Below are positions 8,038 to 16,560 of a stretch of DNA of 64,000 nucleotides, one piece after another (the first letter of the stretch is position 1; each line of letters opens with the position of its first letter). The DNA comes from Mycobacterium lentiflavum (GTDB lineage Bacteria > Actinomycetota > Actinomycetes > Mycobacteriales > Mycobacteriaceae): NCBI RefSeq assembly GCF_022374895.2, contig NZ_CP092423.2, positions 5,022,001 through 5,086,000 on the forward strand. Direction: 5' to 3'. The position numbers and the translations under genes are program-made. The notes under the pieces were generated by a model. The model worked only from the letters and a program-made list of their open reading frames with translations. It was not told where the DNA came from and made no database searches.

Positions 8038-9687
8038 ATGTCTGACGGACCATTGATCGTGCAGTCCGACAAGACGGTGCTGCTGGAAGTGGACCACGAC
8101 CTGGCCGACGCGGCGCGCGCCGCCATCGCGCCGTTCGCCGAGCTCGAACGCGCGCCCGAACACGTGCACACCTATCGCATCACGCCCCTGGCGCTGTGGA
8201 ACGCCCGCGCCGCTGGGCATGACGCCGAACAGGTCGTCGACGCGCTGGTCAGTTTCTCGCGCTATGCGGTGCCGCAGCCATTGCTGGTCGACATCGTCGA
8301 CACGATGGCCCGCTACGGCCGGCTGCAACTGGTCAAGAGCCCGGTGCATGGCCTGACCCTGGTGAGCCTGGATCGCGCGGTGCTCGAAGAGGTGCTGCGC
8401 AACAAGAAGATCGCGCCGATGCTGGGCGCCCGAATCGACGACGACACCGTGATCGTGCACGGCAGCGAGCGAGGCCGGGTCAAACAAATGCTGCTCAAGA
8501 TCGGTTGGCCCGCAGAGGATCTTGCCGGATATGTCGATGGCGAGGCGCATCCGATCAGCCTGGATCAGGACGGTTGGGAGCTTCGCGATTACCAGCGGCT
8601 GGCCACGGACTCGTTCTGGGCCGGCGGCTCCGGAGTCGTGGTGCTTCCGTGCGGCGCCGGCAAGACGCTGGTCGGCGCGGCCGCGATGGCGAAAGCCAGT
8701 GCGACGACGCTGATCCTGGTGACCAACATCGTCGCGGCCCGGCAGTGGAAACGTGAGCTCATCGCGCGCACCTCGCTGACCGAGGATGAGATCGGCGAAT
8801 ACTCCGGCGAGCGCAAGGAGATTCGGCCCGTCACCATCTCGACCTACCAGATGGTCACCCGCCGCAGTAAGGGCGAATACCGCCATCTGGAGCTCTTCGA
8901 CAGCCGCGACTGGGGGCTGATCGTCTACGACGAGGTGCACCTGTTGCCCGCACCCGTGTTCCGGATGACCGCCGATCTGCAGTCCAAGCGACGGCTCGGC
9001 CTGACGGCCACGCTGATCCGGGAAGACGGCCGCGAGGGTGACGTGTTCTCCCTGATCGGCCCGAAGCGCTACGACGCCCCGTGGAAGGACATCGAGGCGC
9101 AAGGCTGGATCGCCCCAGCGGAGTGCGTCGAGGTCCGGGTCACGATGACCGACAACGAGCGCATGATCTACGCCACCGCCGAACCCGAAGAGCGTTACAA
9201 GCTGTGCTCGACGGTGCATACCAAAATCGCTGTGGTCAAGTCGATTCTGGCGAAACACCCCAGCGAGCAGACCCTGGTGATCGGCGCCTACCTCGATCAG
9301 CTCGACGAGCTTGGTGCCGAGCTGAACGCCCCGGTGATCCAGGGCTCCACCAAGACCAAGGAACGCGAGGCGTTGTTCGACGCCTTTCGCACCGGTGAAA
9401 TTTCGACATTGGTGGTGTCCAAGGTCGCGAATTTCTCCATCGACCTACCGGAAGCCTCAGTGGCGGTGCAGGTTTCGGGCACGTTCGGCTCGCGCCAAGA
9501 GGAAGCGCAACGGCTGGGCCGACTGCTGCGCCCCAAAGCCGACGGCGGCGGCGCCATCTTCTACTCCGTGGTGGCCCGCGACAGCCTAGACGCCGAATAC
9601 GCCGCGCACCGGCAGCGCTTCCTGGCCGAGCAGGGCTACGGCTACATCATCCGCGACGCGGACGACCTTCTGGGCCCGGCGATTTAA
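8038..9687 (+). CDS. ercc3: DNA repair helicase XPB/Ercc3
   Basis: A 549-residue superfamily-2 DNA helicase. The N-terminal damage-recognition-like region (1-175) is followed by helicase domain 1 with Walker A PCGAGKT (about 203-209), DEVH (about 298-301) and LTATLIREDG, carrying the RED motif typical of XPB. Domain 2 contains QRLGRLLRPK (motif VI). It unwinds 3'-5' and is thought to serve in nucleotide excision repair. GGAGGAG lies 8 bases before the ATG. Its last five codons are part of a direct repeat copied at 11104. Confidence 0.94.
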   Translation: MSDGPLIVQSDKTVLLEVDHDLADAARAAIAPFAELERAPEHVHTYRITPLALWNARAAGHDAEQVVDALVSFSRYAVPQPLLVDIVDTMARYGRLQLVKSPVHGLTLVSLDRAVLEEVLRNKKIAPMLGARIDDDTVIVHGSERGRVKQMLLKIGWPAEDLAGYVDGEAHPISLDQDGWELRDYQRLATDSFWAGGSGVVVLPCGAGKTLVGAAAMAKASATTLILVTNIVAARQWKRELIARTSLTEDEIGEYSGERKEIRPVTISTYQMVTRRSKGEYRHLELFDSRDWGLIVYDEVHLLPAPVFRMTADLQSKRRLGLTATLIREDGREGDVFSLIGPKRYDAPWKDIEAQGWIAPAECVEVRVTMTDNERMIYATAEPEERYKLCSTVHTKIAVVKSILAKHPSEQTLVIGAYLDQLDELGAELNAPVIQGSTKTKEREALFDAFRTGEISTLVVSKVANFSIDLPEASVAVQVSGTFGSRQEEAQRLGRLLRPKADGGGAIFYSVVARDSLDAEYAAHRQRFLAEQGYGYIIRDADDLLGPAI

Positions 9688-9786
9688 CGGCGACGAGCTG
9701 GCATCTATTACGCCGAACGTGCACTGGCTGCGAGATTTTCGGCGATTTCTCGCAGTGACAGCACGCTCGGCGAAGGCAGGCCGAAG
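9673..9786. repeat. Direct repeat, copy 1, containing an imperfect palindrome
   Basis: About 114 bp, starting in the ercc3 3' end (GGCCCGGCGATTTA) and ending CCGAAG. A closely similar 115-bp copy lies at 11104-11218, after the FAD monooxygenase gene. Inside is a 62-bp imperfect inverted repeat (9711-9772) with arms CGCCGAACGTGC and GCACGCTCGGCG. As RNA it would form a long hairpin between ercc3 and the next gene. Confidence 0.85.
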
Positions 9787-9846
9787 TTCGGGACACTTCC
9801 CGGTGCCGGCGGGAGATGGACGTGGTCGCTCGTGATTTATATCTGT

Positions 9847-9861
9847 ATGCAACTATTGCAT
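9847..9861. promoter_or_regulatory. Perfect palindrome before FAD monooxygenase, probable operator
   Basis: ATGCAA-CTA-TTGCAT is a perfect inverted repeat in a locally AT-rich stretch 44 bp upstream of the monooxygenase start. TATAGT at 9867-9872 could be its -10 box, which would put the palindrome in the promoter spacer, a typical repressor position. No regulator gene is adjacent. Confidence 0.5.
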
Positions 9862-9904
9862 AGTGCTATAGTGGAACCCAACTCCATCGGCTGCGGAGGT
9901 AGGC

Positions 9905-11089
9905 ATGAAGATCGCCATCGTCGGTGCCGGCATCTCCGGCCCTACGCTCGCGTATTGGCTGTCGCACTATGGCCACGAGCCAACCCTGATCGAAAAGGCG
10001 CCACGACTGCGCACCGGAGGCTACGTCGTGGACTTCTGGGGCGGAGGATATGCCGTCGCCGAACGGATGGGACTCACCGCCGAATTGCATGCCGCGGGGT
10101 ACGCGGTACGCGAAGTGCGACTGGTGGACCAGAATGCGCGAAGAGTCGGCGGATTTTCGACTGAACCGTTCCGGCAAAATCTCAACGGCCGATTCGTTAC
10201 GATTCCCCGTGGTGATCTGGCGGCCATGATCTATCGCTCCATCGACCACCGTGCCGAAACTCTCTTCGGCGAAAGTATTTCGGCTATCACGCAACACGAG
10301 TCGGGCGTGTGCGTCACACTCGAGCACGGCGGACCACGACAATTCGACCTCCTCGTCGGCGCGGGTGGCATCCATTCGCCGGTGCGAGACTTGGTGTTTG
10401 GCCCGGAAGACCGATTTGTGACCGATCTCGGTTACCGAGTCGCGGCATTCGAAGCCGAGGGCTATCAGCCGCGTGATGAACTCGTCTACCTCGCCTACAC
10501 GATGCCGGGGCGCATGGTCGCACGATTCGCAATGCGCGACGAAAAGACCTTGTTTTTCTTCATTTTCACCACTGACCATATGAGTGGGCCGGAACCACAG
10601 GATGTGTCGCAGGTGCGCCAGGTCCTGCGCCAAGTTTTCGGCACCGCCGGCTGGGAATGCCCAGAGATCCTCCACATGCTCGAGAGGGCCTCCGATGTGT
10701 ACTACGACCGCGCAAGCCAAATCGTGCTAGACCATTGGTCGGACGGGCGAGTAGCGCTCATCGGGGATGCCGCGGCCGCGGTCTCTCTGCTGGCGGGCGA
10801 GGGGGCGGGTCTGGCGATGGTGCAGGCCTACGTACTGGCCGGCGAGCTCAATCGCGCAGGGGCGAATCACCAGAGTGCATTTCGCCGCTATGAACGGCAG
10901 TTGCGTCCGATCGTCGAGGCCAGGCAGCGGTCGGCGCGCGGATTCGCCACGACCTTCGCACCCAAGACGGCGCTGGGCGTGTGGACCCGCAATCTGGCGT
11001 CCCGACTGCTGAACATTCCTTGGCTGGCCGAGTGGGTCGTTCGGAGCGAATTCCGCGACGACGTCGAATTACCCGAGTACGTCGGATAA
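9905..11089 (+). CDS. FAD-dependent monooxygenase (PHBH/TetX-like)
   Basis: A 394-residue class A flavoprotein monooxygenase. The Rossmann motif GAGISG is at residues 7-12, with the FAD-ribose Glu/Lys pair in IEKAPRLRTGG. The second FAD motif GDAAAAVSLLAGEGAG is at about 287-302. The middle carries the substrate domain; the substrate cannot be told. A good SD (GGAGGTAGGC) precedes the ATG. It is clearly related to the second monooxygenase at 15299. The gene is bracketed by a direct repeat and is not in the M. tuberculosis order, so it was probably acquired. Confidence 0.87.
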   Translation: MKIAIVGAGISGPTLAYWLSHYGHEPTLIEKAPRLRTGGYVVDFWGGGYAVAERMGLTAELHAAGYAVREVRLVDQNARRVGGFSTEPFRQNLNGRFVTIPRGDLAAMIYRSIDHRAETLFGESISAITQHESGVCVTLEHGGPRQFDLLVGAGGIHSPVRDLVFGPEDRFVTDLGYRVAAFEAEGYQPRDELVYLAYTMPGRMVARFAMRDEKTLFFFIFTTDHMSGPEPQDVSQVRQVLRQVFGTAGWECPEILHMLERASDVYYDRASQIVLDHWSDGRVALIGDAAAAVSLLAGEGAGLAMVQAYVLAGELNRAGANHQSAFRRYERQLRPIVEARQRSARGFATTFAPKTALGVWTRNLASRLLNIPWLAEWVVRSEFRDDVELPEYVG

Positions 11090-11103
11090 CCGACGACGTG
11101 CGA

Positions 11104-11218
11104 GGCCCGGCGATTTAGAGCGACGAGCTGGCATCTATTGCGCCGAATGTGCACTGGCGGCGAAATTTTCGACGATTTCTCGCAGTCGCTGCACGTTCGG
11201 CGAAAACACGGGCCGAAG
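11104..11218. repeat. Direct repeat, copy 2, containing an imperfect palindrome
   Basis: Second copy of the repeat seen at 9673-9786, including a degenerate copy of the ercc3 terminus (GGCCCGGCGATTTAG). The internal palindrome spans 11141-11202. The 13-mer GATTTAGAGCGAC occurs at 11112 and again at 11227, where it overlaps the stop of the thiolase-like gene, so the palindrome itself lies between two short direct repeats. Confidence 0.85.
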
Positions 11219-11229
11219 CGCGAGTGGAT

Positions 11230-12375
11230 TTAGAGCGACAGTATCGTCGCCGACGCGGTGCCGGGAGCGCCGTAGACCTGCGCCAGACCGACCCGCGGGT
11301 TGCCGGGCACCTGACGCTCGCCCGCCTCGCCGCGCAGCTGACGCACCAGCTCGTGCACCTGCCGCAGCCCCGACGCACCGATCGGCTCGCCGTTGGCGAT
11401 CAGCCCGCCGTCGGTGTTCACCGGCATCGAGCCGTGAATCTCGGTGGCCCCGTCGGCCAACAGTTTCTCCTGCTCGCCGTCGGCGCACAGGCCCGTCTCG
11501 GCCATGTGGATGACCTCGTTGCCGGCGTCGGTGTCCTGAAGCTGGGCGACGTCGACGTCCTCGGGCCCGATGCCCGCGGCTTCGTAGGCCGCCTTGGACG
11601 CGTACACCGTCGGCGAGACGTCCTCATCCAACGGGGCGAACGTGGCGTGCACCTCGTAAGCGCCGAATGTGCGGGTGCGGATCTCGCAGGCGCGCACATA
11701 CACCGGCTTGTCGGTGTACTTGTGTGCGATGTCGGCGCGACACATGATGACCGCGGCCGCACCCTCGTCGGGCGCGCAGAACATGTACTGCGTCAACGGG
11801 TAATTGAGGACGGTCGAGTTCAGAATCTCTTCGACCGAAATCTCCTTGCGCCGGAAGGCATTCGGGTTCAACGCGCCATTGCGGAAGTTCTTGTTGGCCA
11901 CCCGCGCCAGGGTTTCCCGCGAGATGTTGTGGTCGTGCAGATACTTATTGGCCTTCATGCCGAAGAATTTGGTGGTGACGAACTGCCCGTTCTGCGCGTA
12001 CCACTGCGGCAGCGCCAGCTTGGCCGGGTCGTCGGTGAACGCCCCGCGCGGGTGCTTGTCCAAGCCGATGGCGATGCCGATGTCGTATTTGCCCAGCCGG
12101 ATGGTGTCGGCGGTCTGCTGGATGGCGCTGGCCGCGGTGGCACACGCGTTGAACACGTTGGTGAACGTGATGCCGGTCAGCCCGACCAGTCGGGTCACCG
12201 CGTCGGGGTTGGACACCTCGTGGCTGCCGCCGAACCCGAACTGGATGTCCTTCCACCCCACGCCCGCGTCGGTGAGCGCAAATTGGATGGACTCGGCGCC
12301 CATCTGCATCGCCGTCTTCTCGAACCGGCCGAAGGGGTGCAGGCCCACGCCGATGATGGCGACGTCGTTGGTCAT
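11230..12375 (-). CDS. Thiolase-like lipid-transfer protein (SCPx/Ltp family)
   Basis: A 381-residue thiolase-fold protein without the full classical thiolase signature. The nucleophile-like Cys is Cys78 in FNACATAASA; QDTDAGNEVIHMAE and NTDGGLIANGEPIGASG are typical of the nonspecific lipid-transfer/acetyl-CoA acetyltransferase-like group. Such proteins pair with DUF35 proteins, and one lies directly upstream (17-bp gap). In steroid degradation, Ltp-DUF35 complexes act as thiolases or retro-aldolases, so a C-C cleaving role on an acyl-CoA is likely but unproven. ATG start with AGGAGAA upstream. Confidence 0.88.
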   Translation of the reverse strand: MTNDVAIIGVGLHPFGRFEKTAMQMGAESIQFALTDAGVGWKDIQFGFGGSHEVSNPDAVTRLVGLTGITFTNVFNACATAASAIQQTADTIRLGKYDIGIAIGLDKHPRGAFTDDPAKLALPQWYAQNGQFVTTKFFGMKANKYLHDHNISRETLARVANKNFRNGALNPNAFRRKEISVEEILNSTVLNYPLTQYMFCAPDEGAAAVIMCRADIAHKYTDKPVYVRACEIRTRTFGAYEVHATFAPLDEDVSPTVYASKAAYEAAGIGPEDVDVAQLQDTDAGNEVIHMAETGLCADGEQEKLLADGATEIHGSMPVNTDGGLIANGEPIGASGLRQVHELVRQLRGEAGERQVPGNPRVGLAQVYGAPGTASATILSL

Positions 12376-12392
12376 CTCGGATTCTCCTGGAT

Positions 12393-12818
12393 CTAAACCG
12401 GCTGGAACGCGAACGTGATGATCTCGTTGCCGTCGGCATCGGTGGTAAACGGCACCATCGTGAGCTCGACCTGCTGGCCGAACTGCAGTTTGGCCGGATC
12501 GTTCTCGGTCAGCCGGCCCTCGACGCGGATCACCGCGTCTTCGCCCAAACCGAGCTGCACCAGACCCACGCCGAACGGCACGAAGTCCTTGCCGGTCGGA
12601 CCGGCGTAGGGCGCCCCGGGCGGGAAGCCCTGGGTGGTCCAGGCGACCACGGTTCCGGTCCGCGGCAACAGCACGTCGCTCATCGAGCCGCCACTGCAGC
12701 GCGGGCACCGATCCTGCACCGGGAAGGTGGTGGCACCGCAATCACCGCACCTACTGCCGATCAGCTGCGGGTTCTCGTCGGGCCAGGTCGAGATCTCGGG
12801 AGCGAGTGCCTTCTGCAT
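12393..12818 (-). CDS. DUF35 OB-fold, zinc-ribbon partner of thiolase-like protein
   Basis: A 141-residue protein with a rubredoxin-like zinc ribbon, CGDCGAT and CPRCSGG (about residues 24-46), followed by an OB-fold (about 50-141). Family members bind acyl-CoA and complex with thiolase-like proteins such as the gene just downstream. The ATG at 12818 has GGAGGA at the right distance; a longer in-frame start exists but has no such site. It is first gene of a two-gene unit. Confidence 0.87.
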   Translation of the reverse strand: MQKALAPEISTWPDENPQLIGSRCGDCGATTFPVQDRCPRCSGGSMSDVLLPRTGTVVAWTTQGFPPGAPYAGPTGKDFVPFGVGLVQLGLGEDAVIRVEGRLTENDPAKLQFGQQVELTMVPFTTDADGNEIITFAFQPV

Positions 12819-13030
12819 TGAGGGGTCCTCCAGGAACGTCCGCGGGGTGCGCCAAAGGAACAATTCTGACTGAACCGTATAACAGCCTTCCGAAAAGTGG
12901 AAACCGCATTCTCATAAGGTGCGGCGCCGATCAAATTCCGGAGGCGCCCGACTTCGCCAAGTGGGTCGACCGTAGGTTCAACGGTGTGCTCGCGGCGAGC
13001 GGCACCTAGTGACGATGCGAGGAGACGACG

Positions 13031-13324
13031 ATGACGGTCATCGTGCTACTGGAACTGAAGTTCAAGCCCGACGAGGTCGGCGCCGGGCGTGAATTGATGG
13101 GCCGGACGCTGGAAACCACCCGGGCATTCGAGGGAAATCTCCGCACCGACGTCTGGGTCGACGAGGACGACGAAGCCCACTGGATCATCTACGAAGAGTG
13201 GGAATCGGTCGGCGCCGACGAGGCCTACCGCGCGTTTCGCGCCGGCGAAGGCAAGGTGACCCAACTGCCGCCGCTGCTGGCCGCGCCTCCGGTCAAGACG
13301 AGGTACACCACCACCGACGTCTGA
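13031..13324 (+). CDS. Antibiotic-biosynthesis-monooxygenase (ABM) domain protein
   Basis: A 97-residue single-domain ferredoxin-like alpha/beta barrel protein. The ABM pattern is visible: VIVLLELKFKPDEV, then TRAFEGNLRTDVW and HWIIYEEWES. Family members are dimeric cofactor-free oxygenases or small-molecule binding proteins. GAGGAGACGACG precedes the ATG. It meets the luciferase-like gene tail to tail 5 bp on. The 212-bp gap before it, shared with the DUF35 gene, shows no gene. Confidence 0.8.
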   Translation: MTVIVLLELKFKPDEVGAGRELMGRTLETTRAFEGNLRTDVWVDEDDEAHWIIYEEWESVGADEAYRAFRAGEGKVTQLPPLLAAPPVKTRYTTTDV

Positions 13325-13329
13325 GCGCG

Positions 13330-14313
13330 CTAGCCCAGGGCGGGAATGACTTCGCGCTCGAACAATTCGATGCCGGAGCGGTCGTACGCGGCCTCGGGGA
13401 AGTAGATGATCGCGTATTCGCAGCCGAGGTCGCGGACCTTGGTCAGCCGCTCGATCACCTGTTCCGTGGTGCCCATCGCCGAGTCGGGCAGGCTGCTGGT
13501 CATCGAATCCGCCAGGGACTCAGGCACATAGTTGACCAGCCGGTCGCGCACCCGCTGCCGGCGGTCTTTGACCTCGGGCTCAGACGTGCCGACGATGGCG
13601 GTGAAGTTGGCCGAACGCACGATCGCGTCGAAGTCGGTACCCACGTCGCGGCAATGCCCGGCGAGCACCTCCGACTTCTGGGCAAACGCCTCGGGCTCCG
13701 CCGTGAAGTTGGTGTACTGCGCGTACTGCGCCGCGATGCGCAATGTCACCTTCTCGCCTCCGCCGGCGATCCATAGTGGAATACCGTTGTCCTGCAATGG
13801 CTTCGGCTCGACGATCGCACCGTCGACCTGGTAGTGCTTGCCGTCGAAGCTGACTTTGCCGTCGCGCCAGGCGTCCCGCATGATCTGCACGCCTTCGTCG
13901 AGGCGGCCCAATCGCACGCCGGCTGACGGGAACCCGTATCCGTAAGCGCGCCACTCGTGTTCGTACCAGCCGCCGCCGATACCCATCTGGATGCGACCAC
14001 CGGAGATGATGTCGGCGGTGGCCGCCACCTTGGCGAGGTAGACCGGATTGCGGTAGCTCATCGCCGTACACATTTGGCCGAGCTTGACGCGTGAGGTGGT
14101 AGCGGCGTAGGCCGCCATCAACGACCAGGCCTCGTGTGTCGCTTCCGCGCTCGGCATCGGGACGGTGTGGAAGTGGTCGTAGACCCACACCGAGTCCCAG
14201 GCGCTGCCGTCAGCGTAGGACGCCAAGTCCCGCATCACCGCCCAGTGTTTCGCCGGGTCGATGCCTACCAGATCCATCCGCCAGCCCTGCGGGATGAAGA
14301 AACCAAAGCGCAT
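13330..14313 (-). CDS. F420-type luciferase-like oxidoreductase
   Basis: A 327-residue TIM-barrel LLM-class enzyme. Family features are MRFGFFIPQG at the N-terminus, DSVWVYDHF, LGQMCTAMSYRNP, and GGRIQMGIGGGWYEHE with the cofactor-binding glycines. In mycobacteria most such proteins use coenzyme F420, some FMN; the sequence alone does not decide. The ATG at 14313 starts the conserved part directly, whereas the frame extends upstream without homology. Single gene between convergent and divergent neighbours. Confidence 0.88.
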   Translation of the reverse strand: MRFGFFIPQGWRMDLVGIDPAKHWAVMRDLASYADGSAWDSVWVYDHFHTVPMPSAEATHEAWSLMAAYAATTSRVKLGQMCTAMSYRNPVYLAKVAATADIISGGRIQMGIGGGWYEHEWRAYGYGFPSAGVRLGRLDEGVQIMRDAWRDGKVSFDGKHYQVDGAIVEPKPLQDNGIPLWIAGGGEKVTLRIAAQYAQYTNFTAEPEAFAQKSEVLAGHCRDVGTDFDAIVRSANFTAIVGTSEPEVKDRRQRVRDRLVNYVPESLADSMTSSLPDSAMGTTEQVIERLTKVRDLGCEYAIIYFPEAAYDRSGIELFEREVIPALG

Positions 14314-14433
14314 GATTAGCGACTCTAGCTCTCGTCGGGGCGAGTCGGAATGGCCCGGGATGCCACGTTCGCTCACAGCAGATTGCTATCCGCGCCCCAG
14401 CCTGTGCCTGGCACGACAGCGCTAAGTGAATGC

Positions 14434-14643
14434 ATGGCAAACAAGGCGATACAACTGACATTGGCCGGCGCGGCACTAGCACTGTTCAGCGGTGAGCCGG
14501 CGACCGTGACGGCCGCGCCGCCCGGCGCCCGCATCGTCACCGTCGACGGCGATGAAAACTTCGTGAACGACAACGGCCACACCGCCGGCGACATCTTCCA
14601 GCAGAACGCTCAGGATCAAAGCACCGTGCAGGGACGCGGTTAA
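14434..14643 (+). CDS. Small secreted protein of unknown function
   Basis: A 69-residue product beginning MANKAIQLTLAGAALALFSG, a lysine then hydrophobic stretch typical of a signal peptide, with a likely cut after TVTAAP. The mature part of about 42 residues is polar, with DGDENFVNDNGHTAGD. It has no Cys. I do not recognise the family. An in-frame start further upstream is possible but would spoil the signal peptide. Supported by the signal-peptide pattern only. Confidence 0.5.
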   Translation: MANKAIQLTLAGAALALFSGEPATVTAAPPGARIVTVDGDENFVNDNGHTAGDIFQQNAQDQSTVQGRG

Positions 14644-14691
14644 GTCAGAGGGCACCAAAACATTTGGCAATTCGCGCGTCCGGCCTTTTGC

Positions 14692-15228
14692 TCACCCGCC
14701 CAGCGCGGCGAATGCCGCGTCGACCGAAGTCGCACGCAACGCCTCATACCCGGTGTCGGGAAACTGTAGGCAGCAGTCTTGCAGTCCACCGAATGCTACG
14801 ACCGCGCGGGTGGACTGCGCGAGCGTCGGTCGTGGCCCAAATACCTTCTTGCCCAATCGATCACGCCATGCCGGTACCTTGTCGATGAGGCCGAGGTCGG
14901 CCAGCATCGTCAATTCCGTAAGTACCAGCACGATGTACTGACGGTGCCGGTAATGGAAATCGAAATAGCCCTCCAACAATTCGCGCACGTCGATGTCGCG
15001 CCGGGTTTCCTGCTCGGCCACGAAACGCTCGCCGTCTTCGATCACCGGCATCAGGATGCTGCGCACCAGCTCTTCACGCGAGTTGAAGTGGTAGTACAGC
15101 GCGGGTTTGGTGATCCCCAGCCTGTCCGCGATGTCCTGCAAGCTGGTCCGCTGCACGCCTTGCTGAAGGAACAGCTCCCGGGCGACCTCTTGGATGCGCT
15201 GACGGGTATCGGACCGGGGCCTCGTCAT
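14692..15228 (-). CDS. TetR-family transcriptional regulator
   Basis: A 178-residue repressor. The N-terminal helix-turn-helix is clear: ARELFLQQGVQRTSLQDIA then LGITKPALYYHF (about residues 16-50). The C-terminal ligand domain is all-helical. It is divergent from the FAD monooxygenase at 15299, and the 70-bp gap holds two inverted repeats, so it likely represses itself and the monooxygenase/luciferase-like pair. Inducer unknown. Confidence 0.9.
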   Translation of the reverse strand: MTRPRSDTRQRIQEVARELFLQQGVQRTSLQDIADRLGITKPALYYHFNSREELVRSILMPVIEDGERFVAEQETRRDIDVRELLEGYFDFHYRHRQYIVLVLTELTMLADLGLIDKVPAWRDRLGKKVFGPRPTLAQSTRAVVAFGGLQDCCLQFPDTGYEALRATSVDAAFAALGG

Positions 15229-15244
15229 CCGAAAATTCTAGCTG

Positions 15245-15283
15245 ACTTACCGATAAGTAAGTGCTATGTTAGGGTCACCTAAC
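15245..15283. promoter_or_regulatory. Two inverted repeats between TetR and monooxygenase
   Basis: ACTTAC-CGATAA-GTAAGT (15245-15262) and GTTAGG-GTCA-CCTAAC (15268-15283) are perfect inverted repeats in the short divergent promoter region. They are the natural operators for the adjacent TetR protein. The first overlaps the likely promoter of the regulator, the second lies 16 bp before the monooxygenase ATG. Confidence 0.65.
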
Positions 15284-15298
15284 CGCGAGGGAGTCGAC

Positions 15299-16507
15299 AT
15301 GCGGATTCTGATCTCGGGGGCGAGCATCGCGGGCCCCGTATTGGCGTACTGGCTTGCCCGCCGCGCCTTCGACGTCACGATCGTCGAGCGCGCACCCGAA
15401 TTGCGCAAGACCGGCGGCCATGCCGTCGACCTGTTCCGGCCCGCCATGGAAATCTCGGCAAAGATGGGCGTGCTGCCGCAGATCGAGGCGCTGGCCACCG
15501 GGACGACCGCGATGACCATGTATCGCGAGGGCGTCGAGCGGCCGGCGCGCGTCGATCTCACGAAGGTCTTCGGCGCGTCTTCCGACCGGCACGTCGAGAT
15601 CATGCGCGACGACCTCAGCGAGGCGTATTACCGCGCCGGCTGCGGCGACGTCGAGTACCTGTTCGGAGATTCGATCACGTCGATCTCGCTCGACGGTGAG
15701 GTCACTTTCGAGCACAATGCGCCACGCACCTTCGACGTCATCATCGGCGCAGATGGCCTGCACTCCAACGTGCGCCGCCTGGTCTTCGGCGAGGATGCCG
15801 GTCACACCCGGTTCCTCGGCGGCTACCTGGCGGTGGAATCGGTTCCGAAATCGCTTGCCCGCGAAGGGGAAATGGCCGTGCACATGGGCGCGGGCCGATT
15901 GACAGGGATCTACACCGCGCGGCCGCTGGACGACGCGCGCGCGTTGTTCATGTTCCGCAGCAAGCAAGAGCTGCAATATCACTACCGAGATGTGCTGCGG
16001 CAAAAGGAGTTATTGCGAACGAAATTCGCCGGAATGGATGCCGCGGTGGACGGTTGGCTCGCGGAGCTGGACCGCGCGCCGACGTTCTACTTCGACTCGA
16101 TCATCCAGCTGGAGTTGGACACCTGGTCGCGCGGGCGGGTCGCCCTGGTGGGCGACGCCGGATACTGCCCCGGGCCGGCGGTCGGCGGCAGCACCAGTAT
16201 CGCGGTGCTGGGTGCTTATGTACTGGCGGGCGAATTGGCAGCAGCCCAGGGCGATTACACGCGCGCATTCGCGGCCTACGAACGGGCGATGGCCGACGCG
16301 GTGCGGCGTAGCCGCGCGTTTGCGCGGGCGGCGGCCAAGACGATCGTCCCCAGTTCGCGGGCCGGAGTGTGGGGGCTGACGCGCGCTGCTCAGCTGATCT
16401 CGGTGCTGCCCGCCGGCGTCAGCAGGGCCATCGCTAAGTTGAACACCAACGGTGCCCGGCTGTACGACTCGATGGAGTACAAGGAATATGCCGACATCGA
16501 CATTTGA
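15299..16507 (+). CDS. FAD-dependent monooxygenase, paralogue of 9905 gene
   Basis: A 402-residue class A flavoprotein monooxygenase. FAD Rossmann motif GASIAG at 7-12 (the second Gly of GxGxxG is replaced by Ser), ERAPELRKTGGHAVDL, and the second FAD motif GDAGYCPGPAVGGSTS at about 286-301. It shares length and motif spacing with the monooxygenase at 9905. GAGGGAG precedes the ATG. A luciferase-like gene follows 53 bp on, so the two may form an oxygenase operon under the divergent TetR. Confidence 0.87.
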   Translation: MRILISGASIAGPVLAYWLARRAFDVTIVERAPELRKTGGHAVDLFRPAMEISAKMGVLPQIEALATGTTAMTMYREGVERPARVDLTKVFGASSDRHVEIMRDDLSEAYYRAGCGDVEYLFGDSITSISLDGEVTFEHNAPRTFDVIIGADGLHSNVRRLVFGEDAGHTRFLGGYLAVESVPKSLAREGEMAVHMGAGRLTGIYTARPLDDARALFMFRSKQELQYHYRDVLRQKELLRTKFAGMDAAVDGWLAELDRAPTFYFDSIIQLELDTWSRGRVALVGDAGYCPGPAVGGSTSIAVLGAYVLAGELAAAQGDYTRAFAAYERAMADAVRRSRAFARAAAKTIVPSSRAGVWGLTRAAQLISVLPAGVSRAIAKLNTNGARLYDSMEYKEYADIDI

Positions 16508-16560
16508 CGTCAAGGGCTACAGCGAAGCCGAAGTGCCTGGCACGAAAGGAGCGATGCGCG

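Noticed and set aside
11149..12396. 415-codon plus-strand frame opposite the thiolase-like gene
   Set aside because: Shadow of the real minus-strand gene; composition is Arg/Gly/Val-rich noise.
12899..12913. ATTCTC with a degenerate left arm upstream of the DUF35 gene
   Set aside because: Only one arm fits the GAGAATnnnATTCTC motif (three of six bases in the other), so not counted as a regulon site.
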